A DNA stretch of 64,000 bases from Shewanella cutis. Its GTDB lineage: Bacteria > Pseudomonadota > Gammaproteobacteria > Enterobacterales > Shewanellaceae. Within the stretch, counting starts at the first letter, position 1; the number at the start of each line of letters is the position of its first letter. The position numbers were made by a program, and so were the translations under genes. Under the pieces are notes generated by a model that was given only the letters and a program-made list of their open reading frames with translations, had not been told where the DNA came from and ran no database searches. The stretch spans positions 1 through 64,000 of the forward strand of contig NZ_JACSDI010000002.1 in assembly GCF_022410515.1 (NCBI RefSeq), in the 5' to 3' direction. Positions 40,751 to 55,157 of the stretch are shown piece after piece.

Positions 40751-41893
40751 ATGAAGCATTTAAAAAACGTAATCAAATGGACTTTGCTCACGCTATTCTT
40801 GGTGCCAGTGAGTCTTTATCTGATCCTTGTCGCCATCAACATCAAAGATAGCCCAGCTTCAGAGCAGACTAAAGCCTACCTAGACGCAATTCAAAAGAGT
40901 GATAAAGCGTTAGCCGACAACCAAGCTCAGAATGCGTATCTCTATGCACTGGGCTTTGATGTGAATAGTGGCGCCTCACCTATGGATGCCGGGATTTCTC
41001 GACTCAAAACCATACAACAGCTTGGCATTTTGGAACGTTCCCCAACACGAAACACAACTCCAATAGATAAACCGCAAACACCATTCAACGAGTGCATTAA
41101 TCGTGATGATTTTATGTCCAGTTGTCTCCCTGTACTGACAGAACAAACGCCTTTTGACGAACTCCTCGCAACAAACGCCGAATTAATCGCGCGATATAAA
41201 ACATTAATTAAGTTAGATACTTGGCAAGAAGGCAGCCAGTTTAATGTCTTTTTGTCTTCTCCATCACTTTCACATCTGCTCACGGCACAAAAACTCTACT
41301 TCATCGATTTACTGGCTCACGCTCAAACCATGCCTGCGCAGCAGATTGCCGAAGTGATTAATCAAGATATGTTGTTTTGGCAACGCGTAGCAGCCAACAC
41401 CCATGTGCTACTCATAAAAATCGTTAGTCAAAACGGCATCACAACAAATATGAAATTTGGCGAATTGGTCTTGAAACAATTACCACACGCTCAACTCAAC
41501 AGCGCTATTCCCGGTAGCTGGCAAATGCCTATTCCATCAGCTGTGATGTCGTTTGATAGCACGAAAGCGGGTGAATGGTATTACTTTACAGGCATGACCA
41601 AAGCATTACAGACAATTGATGATGAAGATATCACTGCAACCGTGACGCAATGGTTACTTACGCCGTTAATGCAACATCAAGACACAGCGAATCGCTACGC
41701 GGCGATTTTAGATGGTACAACACCTCTGCAGACTTGCCCTGCTCATTTGTCTATCGCTGTCGTCGGTCAGTTTATGTATAACCCGCTAGGTAAATTTGTC
41801 CTCTGCTCTAGCACTCCAACCTTAGACCGCTATCAACAAGGTTTGAATGAGCTTGAGCCACAAAGAGCACGCTTGATCACGAGACTCCAATAG
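40751..41893 (+). CDS. Unknown inner-membrane-anchored protein
   Basis: The 380-residue product has an N-terminal membrane segment (about 9-29, WTLLTLFLVPVSLYLILVAINI) after a positively charged start, then a soluble, mostly helical region. Two Cys pairs (CINRDDFMSSC near residue 115; CPAHLS and VLCSS near the end) could form disulfides, which fits a periplasmic location. I recognise no family. The ATG at 40751 has GGAG upstream and is preferred over a TTG at 40730. It lies between the GH15 gene and umuDC, with its own AT-rich upstream region. Confidence 0.75.
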   Translation: MKHLKNVIKWTLLTLFLVPVSLYLILVAINIKDSPASEQTKAYLDAIQKSDKALADNQAQNAYLYALGFDVNSGASPMDAGISRLKTIQQLGILERSPTRNTTPIDKPQTPFNECINRDDFMSSCLPVLTEQTPFDELLATNAELIARYKTLIKLDTWQEGSQFNVFLSSPSLSHLLTAQKLYFIDLLAHAQTMPAQQIAEVINQDMLFWQRVAANTHVLLIKIVSQNGITTNMKFGELVLKQLPHAQLNSAIPGSWQMPIPSAVMSFDSTKAGEWYYFTGMTKALQTIDDEDITATVTQWLLTPLMQHQDTANRYAAILDGTTPLQTCPAHLSIAVVGQFMYNPLGKFVLCSSTPTLDRYQQGLNELEPQRARLITRLQ

Positions 41894-41959
41894 GGTGATT
41901 GTTTACTTAAGCAAATACATGACATAAACGCCTTCGACATGTGCTAAAGTTAGCTTATA

Positions 41960-41975
41960 CTGTGTATATGTACAG
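41960..41975 (+). promoter_or_regulatory. LexA (SOS) box of umuDC
   Basis: CTGTGTATATGTACAG has the CTGT-N8-ACAG form of the LexA operator with an AT-rich centre. It lies 13 bases before the umuD ATG, so LexA would block the umuDC promoter until DNA damage. Confidence 0.9.
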
Positions 41976-41988
41976 TATGTAGATGTAG

Positions 41989-42408
41989 ATGCATATGATC
42001 ATGGTTACTCCTGAACAATCAAAAATCCAATATCCTTTCTTTAGTACATCGGTGGCGGCGGGATTTCCTTCTCCCGCCAATGATTATATTGAGCAATCGC
42101 TTGATCTGAATGAGCTTTGTATCAAACATCCCACTGCGACATTTTTTGTAAAAGTACAAGGGGATTCTATGGTGGATGCGGGCATTTCCAGCGGCGACAT
42201 ATTAGTGGTGGATAGGTCATTGCAAGCGGCACATGGCGATATTGTGGTCGCCGCCGTTGATGGTGAATTCACCGTTAAACAATTGCAATTACGTCCGATA
42301 GTGCAATTAATCCCCCGTAATCCGGCATTTAGAGCCATTACCATCCACTATGATTCCGAGCTAAACCTATTTGGTGTGGTGACTTGTGTGGTGAAAAAAC
42401 TCAAATGA
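41989..42408 (+). CDS. umuD: SOS mutagenesis protein UmuD
   Basis: UmuD cuts itself in the presence of RecA filaments to give the UmuD' subunit of DNA polymerase V. The 139 residues align without gaps to Escherichia coli UmuD. The nucleophile Ser60 (GDSMVDAG) and general base Lys97 (EFTVKQLQ) are at the same positions. The cleavage site reads Ala24-Gly25 (VAAGFPSP) instead of Cys24-Gly25, a combination LexA-type proteases accept. ATGs at 41995 and 42001 are alternative starts. It overlaps umuC by four bases. Confidence 0.96.
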   Translation: MHMIMVTPEQSKIQYPFFSTSVAAGFPSPANDYIEQSLDLNELCIKHPTATFFVKVQGDSMVDAGISSGDILVVDRSLQAAHGDIVVAAVDGEFTVKQLQLRPIVQLIPRNPAFRAITIHYDSELNLFGVVTCVVKKLK

Positions 42409-43679
42409 CTGCTTCGCTATTTGCCCTTGTTGATTGCAATAACTTCTACGCTTCCTGCGAACGCTTATTTCGGCCCGATCTACAGGACAAACCCATCGTT
42501 GTGCTGTCAAATAACGATGGCTGTATCGTCGCGCGTTCATTGGAGGCAAAGCAATTAGGCATAAAAATGGCCGTGCCGTTTTATCAAGTGATGGAGATGA
42601 TCCGCGCCCACAATGTGGCGGTTTTTTCATCCAACTATGCACTATATGCCGATATTTCAAATCGCGTCATGACCACTCTCGAGCAAATGGTGCCTAGGGT
42701 AGAAGTCTACTCAATCGATGAGGCTTTTTTGGATCTGTCTCGGCTCGATAAGTGTCAAGATATTAACCAGTTAGCCACGGATATTCGTCAGCGGATCCAG
42801 CAATGGATTGGCATCAGTGTCTGTGTTGGAATTGGACCGAGCAAAACCTTAGCCAAGCTAGCTAACTATGCCGCAAAACAGTATCCCGCCACCCAAGGCG
42901 TTGTCGATTTACGCGATAAGGAGCGCCAACGCCGGTTAATGGCACTCACTCCCATTGATGAGATTTGGGGCATTGGCCGAAAAATTGCGCAACGTCTAAA
43001 ACTGATGGGCATACATACCGCCCTGCAACTCGCAGATACTCCCCCTACACTTATCCGAGACAATTTTTCCATCATGGTTGAGCGAACGGTGTACGAGCTT
43101 AACGGTATCGCCTGTGATGATATTCAGCAGGTGGTGGCAACAAAACAGCAAATCGTGAGTTCACGATCCTTTGGCGAACGCATTACCCAGTTCACGGCAA
43201 TGCAACAGGCCATCAATGACTATACCTGTCGAGCCTGCGAAAAACTGCGTGCAGAGGGCCAACTTGCACGCACCCTATCTGTATTTATTCGCACCAGTTA
43301 TTTCACTGAGCTTCAGCCCAAATGCAGTCAGGTACTTACGGGCAACTTAGCTTATCCCAGTGATGATACCCGCGATTTCATTGCATTAGCACAGCGGCTG
43401 TTATCTAGACTTTGGCGTGATGGCTATGCTTATGCCAAGGCTGGTGTGATGCTGGGGGACTTTTATGCACCAGGTGTGTTTCAGCTAGGATTATTTGATG
43501 AAGTCAAACCACAACCTAAAAGTAAAGAATTGATGAAACTACTGGATTGTGTTAATCACAGCGGTAAAGCCAAGATCCAATTTGCAGGACAAGGGCTTAA
43601 TACCGATTGGGGCATGAAGCGTGGCCAACTCTCTCCTCGCTATACCACCCAATGGACCCAACTCCCTACTGTGAAATAA
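42405..43679 (+). CDS. umuC: Translesion DNA polymerase V subunit UmuC
   Basis: UmuC is a Y-family polymerase that copies damaged template as part of polymerase V. The 424-residue protein begins [22 protein letters not shown], with the catalytic Asp, and has [11 protein letters not shown] (Asp-Glu pair, about 98-108) and the [17 protein letters not shown] segment. A C-terminal QLGLFDE resembles a beta-clamp-binding motif. It starts inside the umuD stop (ATGA) and so is coupled to it. Both are under the LexA box at 41960. Confidence 0.96.
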   Translation: MTASLFALVDCNNFYASCERLFRPDLQDKPIVVLSNNDGCIVARSLEAKQLGIKMAVPFYQVMEMIRAHNVAVFSSNYALYADISNRVMTTLEQMVPRVEVYSIDEAFLDLSRLDKCQDINQLATDIRQRIQQWIGISVCVGIGPSKTLAKLANYAAKQYPATQGVVDLRDKERQRRLMALTPIDEIWGIGRKIAQRLKLMGIHTALQLADTPPTLIRDNFSIMVERTVYELNGIACDDIQQVVATKQQIVSSRSFGERITQFTAMQQAINDYTCRACEKLRAEGQLARTLSVFIRTSYFTELQPKCSQVLTGNLAYPSDDTRDFIALAQRLLSRLWRDGYAYAKAGVMLGDFYAPGVFQLGLFDEVKPQPKSKELMKLLDCVNHSGKAKIQFAGQGLNTDWGMKRGQLSPRYTTQWTQLPTVK

Positions 43680-44130
43680 GCCATAGTTTAAAATGCCCGA
43701 GTTATGCGCTTATCTGTTGAGATTTGTTAAATCTCTGAAGCCTCAACAATAATGCACTTATTTTCAACAGTTAATAAGATACTCCCAATTTACCGCTTTT
43801 ATCCCAACTTGATTTAGCTCACAGAATCTAAAACTCAATCAAACTAAAGACCTAGTACAAAAACTGACATTGTAAACACAATGTTTAGTTACATTCAGAT
43901 ACAACCACCCCAAAACGCACGCTATGCCGTCATTATTTATTTTGCATCTCACTTAATTAGCCGACCATGGATTACAACTGCAACATTTACGCATCAACAG
44001 ATCAACAATTAAGCTGTTGATATTAAAGTTGTTAATGATAATTTTCTGGTTATGGAGGGCAGTTGCAAATAAATATAAGCCTTGATGAAAACCTTCCTGA
44101 TCATCACGGCATTGTTAAGGGAATGAAAAT
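43680..44130. other. 451-base gap upstream of the TonB-dependent receptor
   Basis: No gene is seen. The gap contains a perfect inverted repeat ACATTGT-AAAC-ACAATGT (43867-43884) and a hairpin ATCAACAG/CTGTTGAT with a 13-base loop (43993-44021). AAGGGAATG before the receptor's ATG is the likely ribosome-binding site. The AATACGTAT motif of the sugar genes is absent. Confidence 0.5.
43867..43884. promoter_or_regulatory. Perfect 7-bp inverted repeat, candidate operator
   Basis: ACATTGT, AAAC, ACAATGT form an 18-base dyad 247 bases upstream of the TonB-dependent receptor. I do not recognise the regulator. Confidence 0.4.
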
Positions 44131-46806
44131 ATGACTACGCAAACAACCGTAGCTCGTGCGGTTCGTTTTAGTTTATTAGCCTTAGTATCCACCTCGATTG
44201 CACCGATTGCGATGGCTGCAGAACAAGGTGCTGTAGATGCTGATAAAGTTGAACGTATCGCTGTAACCGGATCAAGAATCCAACGTACCGATATGGAAAC
44301 ATCCTCTCCAGTGACAGTTATCAGCCGCGCAGAAATTGATGCTTCTGGTACAGCTACTGTGTCTGATTTTGTGCGTAACCTATCGCAAAACAGCTTTGGC
44401 TCTTTCCGCGAAGCATCAGGCTTTGGTTCTGGACAATCTTCACAATCCACAGTAAGCATGCGTGGTTTAGGTTCACAACGCACTTTAGTGCTAATCGATG
44501 GTCGTCGTATGGGCTCGTCGGTTGCCTTTGGTGGCGGTACACAAAACCTCAACGTTGTCCCCATGGCAGCGATTGAACGTATTGAAGTTCTGCGTGACGG
44601 CGCATCAGCGGTTTATGGTTCCGATGCAGTTGCTGGTGTAATTAACATTATCACCAAAAAAGAATTTGAAGGTGTTGAATTTGATGCAGATTTAGGTGCG
44701 ACTCAACATGGTGGAGCAGAGAAATCAAATGCTCGTTTCACTTTTGGTGTCAATGGCGAAAAAACCAATATGGTTGCCTCGGTTGAATACTATAATCGCG
44801 CAGCACTTTACGATGCGGATCGCGATTACAGCGATACCCTTTATAGCGCTCATGGCTGGCCAGGTACTGGTTCTTATGTTGATAAAACAAAACCAATTTT
44901 AGATGCGGACGGAAAACCAACCGGAAAATATCAAACAGTATCATTTGCAGATGAACGTTGCGGTGAGGGAAACTCTTTAGTCACAGGACCTGATGGAAAT
45001 CAAACTTGTTCATATAATGCTGCAGCAGAGTCGGCAACGATGGCGGCACAAGAACGTTTCTCAACCTTCGTAAAAGTAGACCACGAGTTAACTGAAGATA
45101 TTAACTGGACTAACCGCTTAATGATGAGCCGCGTTTGGACCGAGGGGCAATATGCCGCCGCACCAAACAGTTATGCTCCTAAATTGCGTTGGACAAAAGA
45201 AAACAGTGATATTTATCTAGCGACAGTTAATAAATACGGCAACGATTACTTAAAAAGTCAACTGAAGTATGATACTGAAGGTAATTTAATTGGTGGTGAT
45301 ACTATCAATTTAAGAATGCGCACGACACCACTTGGGCCACGTGTTACTAATGTTGAAGATACCGATATCAACTTCTTAACCTCGCTTGAAGGTCATAGTG
45401 ACATCTTAGGCGGTACCGCTTGGAACTTAGGTGCTCAGTGGATTCGCTCAGATGTCACCACCATTCAAACTGGATTAGCCAATGCCAATATGATCCAAGA
45501 GTTTTTGGATAATGGTAAATTAGATTACTTTGCAGCGGGTACAGGTTATGTTGAAGGCTCAAACGAGCTACAACTGCAAGAAGCCGCCCATACAGGCATT
45601 TTCACTGGTCGCGTCCAAACCTACGGAATCGATGGTGGTGCAAGCTTTGATTTATTTGAATTACCAGCAGGCACAGTCCCCTTAGCCATCGGTTTTGAAT
45701 TTATGCGTACCGAGTACGACAAGACTAATGATGCGGGTTCAAACCTAGGTAATATTATCGGTACTTCAGGTGGCGACAATATCCAAGGTAAATCAAGAGA
45801 AGTGTTATCTTTCTCTGCTGAGACCATGTTCCCGATTATCGATGGACTTGATTTAGAATTATCTGCACGTTTCGATGACTACAGTGATTTTGGCAGTACC
45901 TTTAATCCTAAAGTGGGTTTAAGTTACCGTCCCGTGGACTCGCTGTTAGTTCGTGCCTCTTATGGCACAGGTTTTAGAGCTCCGACCTTTGATGACTTAT
46001 ACGCTACAGCTTCAGAAACCTATCTTTGGGCCAAAGACTGGACGCAATGTCCAGGTAATCCAAATGGTTGCGTGCAAGAACAATTCAAAGCTCAATATCA
46101 AGGGAATGATGACTTAGAACCCGAAGAGTCGACTTCACTCTCTTTAGGCTTGGTCTGGAACGTCACCGACGCATTAGATTTTGAAATCTCATACTATGAC
46201 ATTCAAATCGACAATGTGATTAGCACCATGTCAACCCAAGACGTCATCAACCAAGAGCGTGATGGCTTTGATATGTCAAATGTTCTGTTTAGAGACCCTG
46301 TAACAGGTAAAATTGATTATGTTGTTCTACAGAAGATGAACCTCGGTGAATTAAAAACTTCTGGTATTGACTTCAATATTCGTTACCTACTTGAAACCAG
46401 TATGGGTGATTTCCGCTTCGGCGCAGAAACTAACTACGTATTAAGCTGGGAGTCAAAGGATGGTCCTTATTCCGAGCTTGAAGATATTGTCGGTGATGTT
46501 GGTCAACCACAATTCCGTGCCAACCTCAGCACAACTTGGACCCAAGGTGAATGGGAGGCATCATTGTTTGCCCGTTATACTGATAGCCAAGAAGATGAGG
46601 ACTATGGCAAAACACCAAGCCAGTGGTTGTTAGATGCGCAAGCAGGTTACAACTTACCTTGGAATGCTAAGGTGAATGTAGGTATTCGTAATCTGCTCGA
46701 CGAAGAACCTGCAATGAATGAAAACTTGGGCTTCCCAGGATATGACACCTACTTGTACGATCCTATTGGCCGTGAATACTATGTTCGCTACAACCAAAAA
46801 TTCTAA
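44131..46806 (+). CDS. TonB-dependent outer-membrane receptor
   Basis: The 891-residue protein has a signal peptide (about 1-33, ending IAMAAEQ) and a TonB-box-like ERIAVTGSRIQ. The plug domain (VTVISRAEIDASGT, MRGLGSQRTLVLIDGRRMG, IERIEVLRDGASAVYGSDAVAGVINIITKK) and a long beta-barrel with the Oar/FhuA-type YGTGFRAPTFDDLY follow. It ends in aromatic Phe (VRYNQKF), as outer-membrane barrels do. It imports an unknown ligand with ExbBD-TonB energy. Its position near GH15 suggests an oligosaccharide, but its upstream region does not share their promoter motif. A strong terminator follows. Confidence 0.95.
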   Translation: MTTQTTVARAVRFSLLALVSTSIAPIAMAAEQGAVDADKVERIAVTGSRIQRTDMETSSPVTVISRAEIDASGTATVSDFVRNLSQNSFGSFREASGFGSGQSSQSTVSMRGLGSQRTLVLIDGRRMGSSVAFGGGTQNLNVVPMAAIERIEVLRDGASAVYGSDAVAGVINIITKKEFEGVEFDADLGATQHGGAEKSNARFTFGVNGEKTNMVASVEYYNRAALYDADRDYSDTLYSAHGWPGTGSYVDKTKPILDADGKPTGKYQTVSFADERCGEGNSLVTGPDGNQTCSYNAAAESATMAAQERFSTFVKVDHELTEDINWTNRLMMSRVWTEGQYAAAPNSYAPKLRWTKENSDIYLATVNKYGNDYLKSQLKYDTEGNLIGGDTINLRMRTTPLGPRVTNVEDTDINFLTSLEGHSDILGGTAWNLGAQWIRSDVTTIQTGLANANMIQEFLDNGKLDYFAAGTGYVEGSNELQLQEAAHTGIFTGRVQTYGIDGGASFDLFELPAGTVPLAIGFEFMRTEYDKTNDAGSNLGNIIGTSGGDNIQGKSREVLSFSAETMFPIIDGLDLELSARFDDYSDFGSTFNPKVGLSYRPVDSLLVRASYGTGFRAPTFDDLYATASETYLWAKDWTQCPGNPNGCVQEQFKAQYQGNDDLEPEESTSLSLGLVWNVTDALDFEISYYDIQIDNVISTMSTQDVINQERDGFDMSNVLFRDPVTGKIDYVVLQKMNLGELKTSGIDFNIRYLLETSMGDFRFGAETNYVLSWESKDGPYSELEDIVGDVGQPQFRANLSTTWTQGEWEASLFARYTDSQEDEDYGKTPSQWLLDAQAGYNLPWNAKVNVGIRNLLDEEPAMNENLGFPGYDTYLYDPIGREYYVRYNQKF

Positions 46807-46847
46807 ATCCTAGCTTATGCTTGATTTAGGCTGTTTCACATAGTAGT

Positions 46848-46878
46848 AAATGCCCATCCATCGATGGGCATTTATTTA
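46848..46878 (+). terminator. Rho-independent terminator after the receptor gene
   Basis: AAATGCCCATC and GATGGGCATTT form an 11-bp perfect stem with a CATC loop, followed by ATTTATG. It lies 42 bases after the stop. Confidence 0.8.
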
Positions 46879-47101
46879 TGTTATGTGGACAAAAAGATAA
46901 ACGCAAAACGTCTTAAATAGAGTTAAAAGTTAATAGATTTAAACGTCACGACTTACAAAACTCGATTCCCTTTATTCACTTCATCTTTTTCTCAATACTT
47001 AGCCGAACAATCCGATATCCCCTTGTAGCATCCAACACACAATGCCACAATGCGAGCAAAATCAATGCGTGCCATCGGCGCCCCTCGATAGGAACATCAT
47101 C

Positions 47102-49391
<2,290 letters not shown>

Positions 49392-49459
49392 TGGCTTTTT
49401 ACGCCACGTTTTAGCTTTCTTCACTTCGCATTTTTTGTTTTATAGATTAAGTAGGTTTT

Positions 49460-50293
49460 ATGGATTTTTCTTCATACAGACAACAGATTAGCATCGAAGG
49501 TAGCCAACTCAGTTACCTTGATATTGGCACAGGCCCTGCCCTGTTATTTGGTCACAGCTACCTATGGGACAGCGCCATGTGGGCGCCACAGATTGCCAAC
49601 TTATGCAAAAGCTATCGCTGCATCGTGCCCGATCTCTGGGGACACGGTCAATCTGCAGCCGTACCGGAAAACTGTCATAGTCTGCTAGATATCAGTGAGC
49701 ATATGTTAGCCCTGATGGACGCCCTCGAGATTGAGACATTTTCACTCATCGGTTTATCCGTTGGCGCCATGTGGGGCGCAGAGCTAGTACTTAAAGCGCC
49801 AACTCGCGTCAAGGCGCTTGTCATGCTAGACAGTTTTATTGGTTTTGAGCCAGAAATCACCCGAGCCAAATATTTTGGCATGTTGGATATGATCCAAACC
49901 GCAGGCAGTATTCCACCACAGCTTATCAGCGCAATTTCACCACTGTTTTTTGCTGATAATGCCAAAGCGAATAATCCCGAATTGGTACACTGTTTTGAAG
50001 CCAATTTAGCTTCGTTAAGGCCAGAACGCATTCCCAGCATTGTAAAACTCGGGCGGATCATTTTTGGCCGCCGCGATACCCTAGAATTTGCCGAACAATT
50101 TACTCAGCCCTGCTTAATCATGGTCGGCGTAGAAGACAAGGCCCGCAGCGTACTCGAGAGTTACCTGATGAGCGATGCCATCGATGGCAGCCAATTAGTG
50201 CATATTCCAAACGCTGGCCATATTTCTAGCCTAGAACAAGCTAAATTTGTCACCGAGCACTTACGTCAGTTTCTATCTAGGGTGTTGCAATGA
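49460..50293 (+). CDS. Alpha/beta-fold hydrolase
   Basis: The 277-residue protein has LLFGHSYLWDSAMW (oxyanion region), the nucleophile elbow GLSVGAMWG (Ser at about residue 97) and a C-terminal catalytic His in PNAGHISSLEQ. Asp in VGVEDKAR can complete the triad. The substrate is unknown. The GTGPALLFGHS opening resembles small esterases and peptidase-like hydrolases. It lies 68 bases after the carboxypeptidase gene on the same strand, with no terminator between. Confidence 0.88.
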   Translation: MDFSSYRQQISIEGSQLSYLDIGTGPALLFGHSYLWDSAMWAPQIANLCKSYRCIVPDLWGHGQSAAVPENCHSLLDISEHMLALMDALEIETFSLIGLSVGAMWGAELVLKAPTRVKALVMLDSFIGFEPEITRAKYFGMLDMIQTAGSIPPQLISAISPLFFADNAKANNPELVHCFEANLASLRPERIPSIVKLGRIIFGRRDTLEFAEQFTQPCLIMVGVEDKARSVLESYLMSDAIDGSQLVHIPNAGHISSLEQAKFVTEHLRQFLSRVLQ

Positions 50294-50446
50294 CAACTAA
50301 AGGCCCAATACACCATGGGCCAATGAAGGATATTGGATAGACCAGCCGCGGCAAATTTACTGGTATACTCAGGCGCGAAAATAGGTGCGGCTTGCATCAT
50401 TTAGGGCAACAGACATTTTATTATGTCGATGAAACAATAGGTTAAA

Positions 50447-51052
50447 ATGAAACTACTCAAACCCTTATTCGATAATAACCGCCGTTGGGCCGGACGCATC
50501 AGTCAAGAACATCCTGAGTTTTTTGAGCAATTAGCGAAACAACAAAATCCTGAATACCTCTGGATTGGTTGCTCAGATAGTCGAGTACCTTCTAACCAAA
50601 TCATCGATTTAATGCCAGGTGAAGTCTTTGTTCACCGCAATATTGCCAACATGGTGATCCATACCGATCTTAACTGTCTCTCAGTACTGCAATATGCTAT
50701 CGATGTGCTTAAAGTGAAACATATTATGGTCGTCGGTCACTACGGCTGCGGTGGTGTACGTGCGGCAATGGGAAATCAGCGCCTGGGACTTATCGATAAC
50801 TGGCTCGGCCATTTACGCGATGTCTATCGCCTGCATCATGATGAATTAATGCAAATGGATGAAGCCAAACGTTTTGATCGCCTGTGTGAACTCAATGTGA
50901 TTGAACAGGTTTCCAACGTCACTAGCAGCACTATCGTGCAAGAAGCCTGGGCTCGCGGCCAAGAATTGGCTGTCCATGGCTGGATTTACGGTATCGATAA
51001 TGGCCTATTAACGGATCTTGATGTCACAGTGGACCGTGCGCCAATCGTATAA
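50447..51052 (+). CDS. can: Beta-class carbonic anhydrase
   Basis: The 201-residue protein interconverts carbon dioxide and bicarbonate in the cytoplasm. The beta-class zinc site is complete: Cys and Asp in GCSDSRVPS (about residues 42-50) and His-x2-Cys in VVGHYGCGGV (about 95-104). It starts MKLLKPLFDNNRRWA and is similar in length to Escherichia coli Can. It stands alone, with a terminator following. Confidence 0.95.
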   Translation: MKLLKPLFDNNRRWAGRISQEHPEFFEQLAKQQNPEYLWIGCSDSRVPSNQIIDLMPGEVFVHRNIANMVIHTDLNCLSVLQYAIDVLKVKHIMVVGHYGCGGVRAAMGNQRLGLIDNWLGHLRDVYRLHHDELMQMDEAKRFDRLCELNVIEQVSNVTSSTIVQEAWARGQELAVHGWIYGIDNGLLTDLDVTVDRAPIV

Positions 51053-51109
51053 ATTCTCGTACTGCGATAAAAGGTTAATAACCTAGATTGCACGATACTG
51101 TTACACCAC

Positions 51110-51141
51110 AAAAACCTGCCAATGTGCAGGTTTTTGCTTTT
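51110..51141 (+). terminator. Rho-independent terminator after the carbonic anhydrase gene
   Basis: AAAAACCTGC and GCAGGTTTTT form a 10-bp stem with a six-base loop, followed by GCTTTT. Confidence 0.85.
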
Positions 51142-51161
51142 AACACCGTTAAGCACATTAA

Positions 51162-52595
<1,434 letters not shown>

Positions 52596-52599
52596 TTAA

Positions 52600-53685
<1,086 letters not shown>

Positions 53686-53702
53686 GCTCTCAAGCAGATG
53701 AC

Positions 53703-53728
53703 AAGGGGCTCATTGTGAGCCCTTTTGT
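53703..53728 (+). terminator. Rho-independent terminator between kdnB and kdsB
   Basis: GGGCTCA and TGAGCCC form a 7-bp stem with a TTG loop, followed by TTTTGT. It lies 20 bases after the kdnB stop and 41 before the kdsB start, so the three genes are not simply one transcript. Confidence 0.75.
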
Positions 53729-53768
53729 CTATCTACACTGCATATCTTTGATAAAATAGGATAATTTA

Positions 53769-54506
53769 ATGAATGTCACTCTGTTAATCCCGGCGCGTTA
53801 CGGTTCTAGCCGCTTCCCGGGCAAACCCTTAGCCCCGATTAACGGCAAGCCGATGATCCAACACGTGTACGAACGCGCGTCGTTAGCCAAAGGCCTCACC
53901 AATATTTATGTTGCAACCGATGATGAGCGTATCAAAAGCGCCGTTGAAGGTTTTGGCGGCAAAGTGGTCATGACTAGCCCAGATGCGGCATCGGGCACAG
54001 ATCGTATTAACGATGCCATCAACCAATTAGGTTTGAAGGATGATGATCTGGTCATCAACCTGCAGGGCGACCAACCGCTTATCGACCCCACTTCCATCGA
54101 GCAGGTTATTAGCCTCTTCGAACGTTACCCTAGCGAGTTTGAAATGGCGACCCTCGGCTATGAAATTGTCAACAAAGCTGAACTTGACGATCCTATGCAT
54201 GTGAAGATGGTCTTTGATAACGACTATTATGCGCTCTACTTCTCCCGCGCACGTATTCCCTTTGGTCGCGATACTAAAGACTACCCTGTTTACAAACACT
54301 TAGGCGTGTATGCTTATACCCGCAGATTTGTGCAGGCCTTTGCAGCCCTGCCATTAGGCCGCCTTGAAGATCTGGAAAAGTTAGAACAACTGCGCGCCTT
54401 AGAATACGGCCATAAAATCAAGGTCGCTATCAGCGCCTTCGACTCTATCGAAGTTGACACCCCGGAAGATATTCGTAAGTGTGAGCAGCGTTTAGCTGTT
54501 GATTAA
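53769..54506 (+). CDS. kdsB: CMP-Kdo/Kdo8N cytidylyltransferase KdsB
   Basis: KdsB activates the octulosonate with CTP for lipopolysaccharide inner core synthesis. The 245-residue protein has [19 protein letters not shown] (nucleotide loop), [12 protein letters not shown] (metal-binding Asp) and [11 protein letters not shown]. In organisms with KdnAB the enzyme prefers the 8-amino sugar over Kdo; the neighbours suggest that here. It lies 28 bases before a small membrane protein gene. Confidence 0.95.
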   Translation: MNVTLLIPARYGSSRFPGKPLAPINGKPMIQHVYERASLAKGLTNIYVATDDERIKSAVEGFGGKVVMTSPDAASGTDRINDAINQLGLKDDDLVINLQGDQPLIDPTSIEQVISLFERYPSEFEMATLGYEIVNKAELDDPMHVKMVFDNDYYALYFSRARIPFGRDTKDYPVYKHLGVYAYTRRFVQAFAALPLGRLEDLEKLEQLRALEYGHKIKVAISAFDSIEVDTPEDIRKCEQRLAVD

Positions 54507-54534
54507 TCAGGGTGTTGCTCAATAAGGAGTTGTT

Positions 54535-54771
54535 ATGTCGGACTTAGAAGTATGGATCATTATTATTTTGGTGGTAGGTGTGATTGCCAGCAATCTTGCC
54601 GCGCTGAAATACAGTGCCAAATTCAAACTGCCACAGTTTGGTCAACACGATAAAGATAAACAGCTCAAAACTGGCCCCACTTCTCGCCCTTCAACTGAAA
54701 CAGCTGAAAGCACAACGCAAAATCCCGAAAAGTCGTCGACTCCTGCAGATAATGAACAAGATAAGAAATAA
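54535..54771 (+). CDS. Small membrane protein, DUF2897-like
   Basis: The 78-residue protein has one N-terminal membrane segment (about 6-28, VWIIIILVVGVIASNLAALKY) and a charged Ser/Thr/Gln-rich cytoplasmic or periplasmic tail. The pattern ALKYSAKFKLPQF after the membrane segment fits the DUF2897 family of small gammaproteobacterial proteins. Function unknown. AAGGAG lies upstream and a terminator follows, so it is probably the last gene of the kdsB transcript. Confidence 0.82.
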   Translation: MSDLEVWIIIILVVGVIASNLAALKYSAKFKLPQFGQHDKDKQLKTGPTSRPSTETAESTTQNPEKSSTPADNEQDKK

Positions 54772-54789
54772 CCTTGGTTCATTTTCCAT

Positions 54790-54814
54790 AAAAAGGCGCA
54801 TCAGCGCCTTTTTT
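54790..54814 (+). terminator. Rho-independent terminator after the small membrane protein gene
   Basis: AAAAAGGCGC, loop ATCA, GCGCC then six T. It lies 19 bases after the stop codon. Confidence 0.88.
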
Positions 54815-54985
54815 GCATTTTAAGGCAATGCAGACTGCCTGTAAGGTTCACAAAGGGCGGCAGATATTCACTACAAGATAACGCGCTATATACGACATTT
54901 AAGGCAGTTGGCAGAGCATCACACAATGCCTTCCCCCTTAGCCTTATCTAAAGTGCGTAGCACTCCCACTGAATAACAAATAGTT

Positions 54986-55098
54986 AGGGTGTGTTGACGT
55001 TTTGAGATGTCGGAGAGTAATAAAGGGTGAGCAAGTCACCCTAAGGATTGAGACTTTATTATTCTCCCACACTAATTCGATAGGAATTTAACATCTCA
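54986..55098. repeat. Dispersed repeat with a long nested hairpin
   Basis: The first bases, AGGGTGTGTTGACGTTTTGA, repeat the left end of the element at 13186. The body folds into a nested structure: TGAGATGT (55003-55010) with ACATCTCA (55091-55098); GGAGAGTAATAAA with TTTATTATTCTCC (12 of 13 positions, 55012-55067); and GGGTGA/TCACCC at the centre (55025-55041). No open frame or transposase lies inside. It sits between two converging terminators. Confidence 0.5.
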
Positions 55099-55113
55099 TG
55101 ATGACTCAGGCAT

Positions 55114-55142
55114 AAAAAAACCAGCCGAAGCTGGTTTTTTAT
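55114..55142. terminator. Bidirectional terminator before the antiporter gene's end
   Basis: A seven-base A-run, CCAGC, loop CGAA, GCTGG, then six T. It serves the minus-strand antiporter gene, which stops 16 bases away, and can also stop plus-strand transcripts. Confidence 0.85.
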
Positions 55143-55157
55143 TAATTAAGTCAAACA

